From the NCBI GenBank assembly GCA_016209595.1, contig JACQVV010000586.1, forward strand, positions 1 through 35,078: DNA of 35,078 nucleotides, written 5' to 3'. This document shows, one piece after another, positions 32,766 through 35,078 of the stretch (positions within the stretch are counted from its first letter, which is position 1; every line of letters begins with the position of its first letter). Source of the DNA: Planctomycetota bacterium. GTDB taxonomy: Bacteria > Planctomycetota > JACQVV01. Both the position numbers and the translations under genes were made by a program. The notes beneath the pieces were generated by a model. That model saw only the letters and a program-made list of their open reading frames with translations. It made no database searches and was not told the DNA's origin.

Positions 32766-35078
32766 GACGCGCGCACCTCTTCTCTCGCCGGGCCTCGGCG
32801 CTGGTCGTGGCGCTCGGAGTTCTTCTCGTTCTCGCCGTCCTGGCGATCTCCTTCGCCCGGTTGACGGCCATCGAGGGCCAGGCGGCCTCGGTGCGCGTGG
32901 ACGAGGTCCGGGCGCGATTCCTGGCGTTCGCGGGGATCGAGCGAGTCCTGGCCGAGGTACGCGCCGCCTCACGAGCACCATGGGATGGACCGGACGCGGC
33001 CTGGTTCTACCGCGGAGAACCGGGTCGTCCAGCGGGGAACGGAACGCCCCTGGAATTCGCCTCGCTTCCTTCGTTCTTCGCCGGGAACACGGTAGACGGC
33101 AACCCCGAGATCGCAGCGAACGGGAACGGTCGTCCGTACTCCGGGGCCCTTCCTACCAGCTACGAGACCCTCGGCGACACCTACGTGGTGAAGGTGCTCG
33201 ACGCCGCCTCGATGATCGACCTCAACGCGCCGCTCGATCCCAGGCGAAGGGTGGCCGACGAGCCGCTCGTCTCGATGCTCGTCAACCTCTCTCGGGCCCT
33301 CGACCCGGCCCGACCCCCGCTCGACTCGTCCGAGGCCCAGATGATCCTCGCCTACCGCGAGTCGCTCCCTTTCCGGCGCTTCGCGTCGAAGAAGGACATC
33401 CTGCTCGTCCCGGGAGGTCCGGTCACGCCAGCGGAATTCGCCCTGCTCGCCGACTTCGTGACCGTGCACGCCTGGGCCGACCCCTCGGGCGTCGCCCCGG
33501 CCGACCCCGCCCTGGTCCCCGTGGAGGGAACGCCCGTGCTCGGACGGCGGCCCACTGGACGTCCCCTCGCCCAGCGCCGGCGACCGGTGGACTTGAACAC
33601 CGCACCCCCCGAGGTCCTGGCAGCGGTCCTCGCGGGAGTCCAGGCCGTCGTGGTGGACCAGGACGTCGACCGCGAGCCGGCAGGCGGAATCTCCTGGCAG
33701 GCCACCGGGATCGCGGCGAGAACGCCGCCGGTGAGTTTCGGGCAGGCGCAGTCGCTCGCGCGGGCGATCGTCGCCCACCGCGAGGCCTCCCCGTTCCGGA
33801 CCTGGAGCGAGTTCCGGAGTTTCCTCGCTCAGATGGTGGACGACGGCGCCGTGGAGCGCCTCCAGGCCGATGCGATTTACGCGAACGCCGACCCGAACCC
33901 CGACACGCACCGCGCCAACCCGGACGCTGGCGTCTACCGGCACATCGACAAGTTCGACCTCGTCCAATCGACGACGGAGTTCTGCTTCTCGTCGATGGGC
34001 GTCTTCGAGATCGAGTCAATCGGCCGCGTCACGCAGAATGGAGGGCTGATCGAGGCCGAGGCGTGGATCGGGACGGTTGTGGAAACCCACGTGCTCGTCC
34101 GCGAAACGACCCAGAGCCAGTTCGACCGAGGGACGATCTCGACGTACCGGCTGGAGGAGCCGATCTTCTTCTCGCCTCAGGTCGCGGTGATCACCGAGGA
34201 GGACCTGCGGATCAACGGCTCCCCCCGGATCCTGGGCGCGGCCGGGAGCGTCCACTCGAACGCGAACCTGGAGCTCCTCGGGAGCACGCTCGTCGAAATC
34301 GACGCGACGGCCACCGGGACGTACGAGCAAGGCCCGCAGTGCCAGGTTCTTGGCGAGTCGGGCGGCGGCTACCCGCGGGAGATCATCCCTCTCCTTCGCC
34401 CGTCCGACTTCCGGGCGAGCGCGGACTACGTCTTCTCGGCAAGCGGCAAGGTCTACGACCGATCCGGGCGGGAAGTTGGGGATGGAAGGTACCTCGACTT
34501 CCGCTTCCAGGCGGGGACCTGGAAGTGGAACGGCGGCCAGCAGCCGACCGGCACCCTCTGGTTCGACGGGCACGTCGAGATCCAGGCGAGGACCGGCCGG
34601 GGATCCACCTGGGAGGTGACGATCGTCGCGACCGGACACATCTCGCTCGGCGGGACCCCCCGCGTGCGCCCGACGGAGGTCAGCCGCCTCACGCTCATCG
34701 CGGGGACCGACGTCTCCGTGAGCGGCAACCCGGGAGCGGTCATCGAAGGACTCCTCTACGCCGGGGAACAGATCGACCTGGGCGGGAACGTCGAGTTCCG
34801 CGGCGTCGCCATGGCCAAGGGGCTGGGGGCGACCGATCGGCTGGTCACGGGAAACGTCATCCAGGGGAGCGTGATCTTCCGATACAATGGCGGCCTCGTT
34901 TTCCAGTCCGAGACGGTGGTCACGAATCTCCCCACGCTGCGGGCGCACCCGGAGCCGGATGCCGAGGTCGAACTCGGGGGACCGCGCGTCCGCATCCCGG
35001 GCGCGCAGGACTTCGACGGCTGGATCTCGCTCGCGACGGCGACGACCTCCCGGGCCGTCCTCGGGCCCACGCCGTACC
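32762..35078 (+). CDS. GspK-like minor pseudopilin, large, cut by the window end
   Basis: The frame opens at GTG 32762 (AGGGGG 7 bases upstream) and stays open to the last base, 772 codons. The N-terminus MRRAHLFSRRASALVVALGV continues as L-L-V-L-A-V-L-A-I-S-F-A, a GspK-type helix, then helix R-A-R-F-L-A-F-A-G-I-E-R-V-L-A-E-V. M-I-D-L-N-A-P-L (about 155) and VDLNTAPPEVLAAVLAG (about 276-292) are the GspK hallmarks; a second Y-R-E-S-L-P-F-R-R-F helix-hairpin-type stretch lies near 200 and A-H-R-E-A-S-P-F-R-T-W-S-E-F near 340. From about 470 on, short beta strands with V-A-T-G-H-I-S-L-G-G and L-I-A-G-T-D-V-S-V-S-G-N resemble the bactofilin/PilX-type beta-helix. It is not part of the minus-strand operon, so a second pseudopilus gene set may start here. 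Confidence 0.8.
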   Translation, partial: MRRAHLFSRRASALVVALGVLLVLAVLAISFARLTAIEGQAASVRVDEVRARFLAFAGIERVLAEVRAASRAPWDGPDAAWFYRGEPGRPAGNGTPLEFASLPSFFAGNTVDGNPEIAANGNGRPYSGALPTSYETLGDTYVVKVLDAASMIDLNAPLDPRRRVADEPLVSMLVNLSRALDPARPPLDSSEAQMILAYRESLPFRRFASKKDILLVPGGPVTPAEFALLADFVTVHAWADPSGVAPADPALVPVEGTPVLGRRPTGRPLAQRRRPVDLNTAPPEVLAAVLAGVQAVVVDQDVDREPAGGISWQATGIAARTPPVSFGQAQSLARAIVAHREASPFRTWSEFRSFLAQMVDDGAVERLQADAIYANADPNPDTHRANPDAGVYRHIDKFDLVQSTTEFCFSSMGVFEIESIGRVTQNGGLIEAEAWIGTVVETHVLVRETTQSQFDRGTISTYRLEEPIFFSPQVAVITEEDLRINGSPRILGAAGSVHSNANLELLGSTLVEIDATATGTYEQGPQCQVLGESGGGYPREIIPLLRPSDFRASADYVFSASGKVYDRSGREVGDGRYLDFRFQAGTWKWNGGQQPTGTLWFDGHVEIQARTGRGSTWEVTIVATGHISLGGTPRVRPTEVSRLTLIAGTDVSVSGNPGAVIEGLLYAGEQIDLGGNVEFRGVAMAKGLGATDRLVTGNVIQGSVIFRYNGGLVFQSETVVTNLPTLRAHPEPDAEVELGGPRVRIPGAQDFDGWISLATATTSRAVLGPTPY

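Overview
The window is very GC-rich bacterial DNA, densely coded, with many ATGA-type start/stop overlaps and several families of short dispersed repeats. The gene mix (PilM-type pseudopilin operon with very large minor pseudopilins, FHA proteins, Uma2 protein, HEAT-repeat remnant, fused ATP sulfurylase/APS kinase) would fit an uncultivated Planctomycetota-like lineage. That is inference from gene style only; no rRNA or other marker gene is present.

Left half (1-17965, all minus strand). One long gene train reads right to left: a two-FHA-domain membrane protein, a PilM-PilN fusion, a PilO-like protein, a membrane-anchored TPR protein, a GspG-like major pseudopilin, a GspH-like pseudopilin carrying a LamG-type domain, a 1376-residue GspK-like protein, a GspJ-like and a GspI-like pseudopilin, a secreted protein ending in a zinc-ribbon, and larC (nickel-pincer cofactor synthesis). 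From pilM to the GspJ-like gene the reading frames overlap or abut, so they are probably translated in a coupled way and form the inner-membrane and pseudopilus part of a type II secretion or type IV pilus-like machine. The secretin, ATPase, platform protein and prepilin peptidase are not in view.

Middle (17966-23105). A repeat-rich spacer is followed by a Uma2-family nuclease-like gene, a basic hypothetical protein, a truncated HEAT-repeat gene and a two-gene restriction-modification system (Eco57I-like adenine methyltransferase plus a putative restriction endonuclease).

Right half (23048-35078). A minus-strand three-gene operon (M20 peptidase, HutF-like amidohydrolase, archaemetzincin lipoprotein) faces a plus-strand series: a small acidic protein and a nucleotidyltransferase that may form a toxin-antitoxin-like pair, sat/cysC, clpB, and a second GspK-like gene that runs off the window end.

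The most unusual content is the small repetitive and mobile DNA. A 275-bp MITE-like element has perfect 11-bp inverted ends and perfect 11-bp flanking direct repeats. A 159-bp palindromic element is inserted in frame within the signal peptide of the archaemetzincin. Heptamer arrays (GTTCGAC, TGACCAC), hexamer arrays (CTCGTM) and GTAGGG-type hairpins lie between or inside genes.
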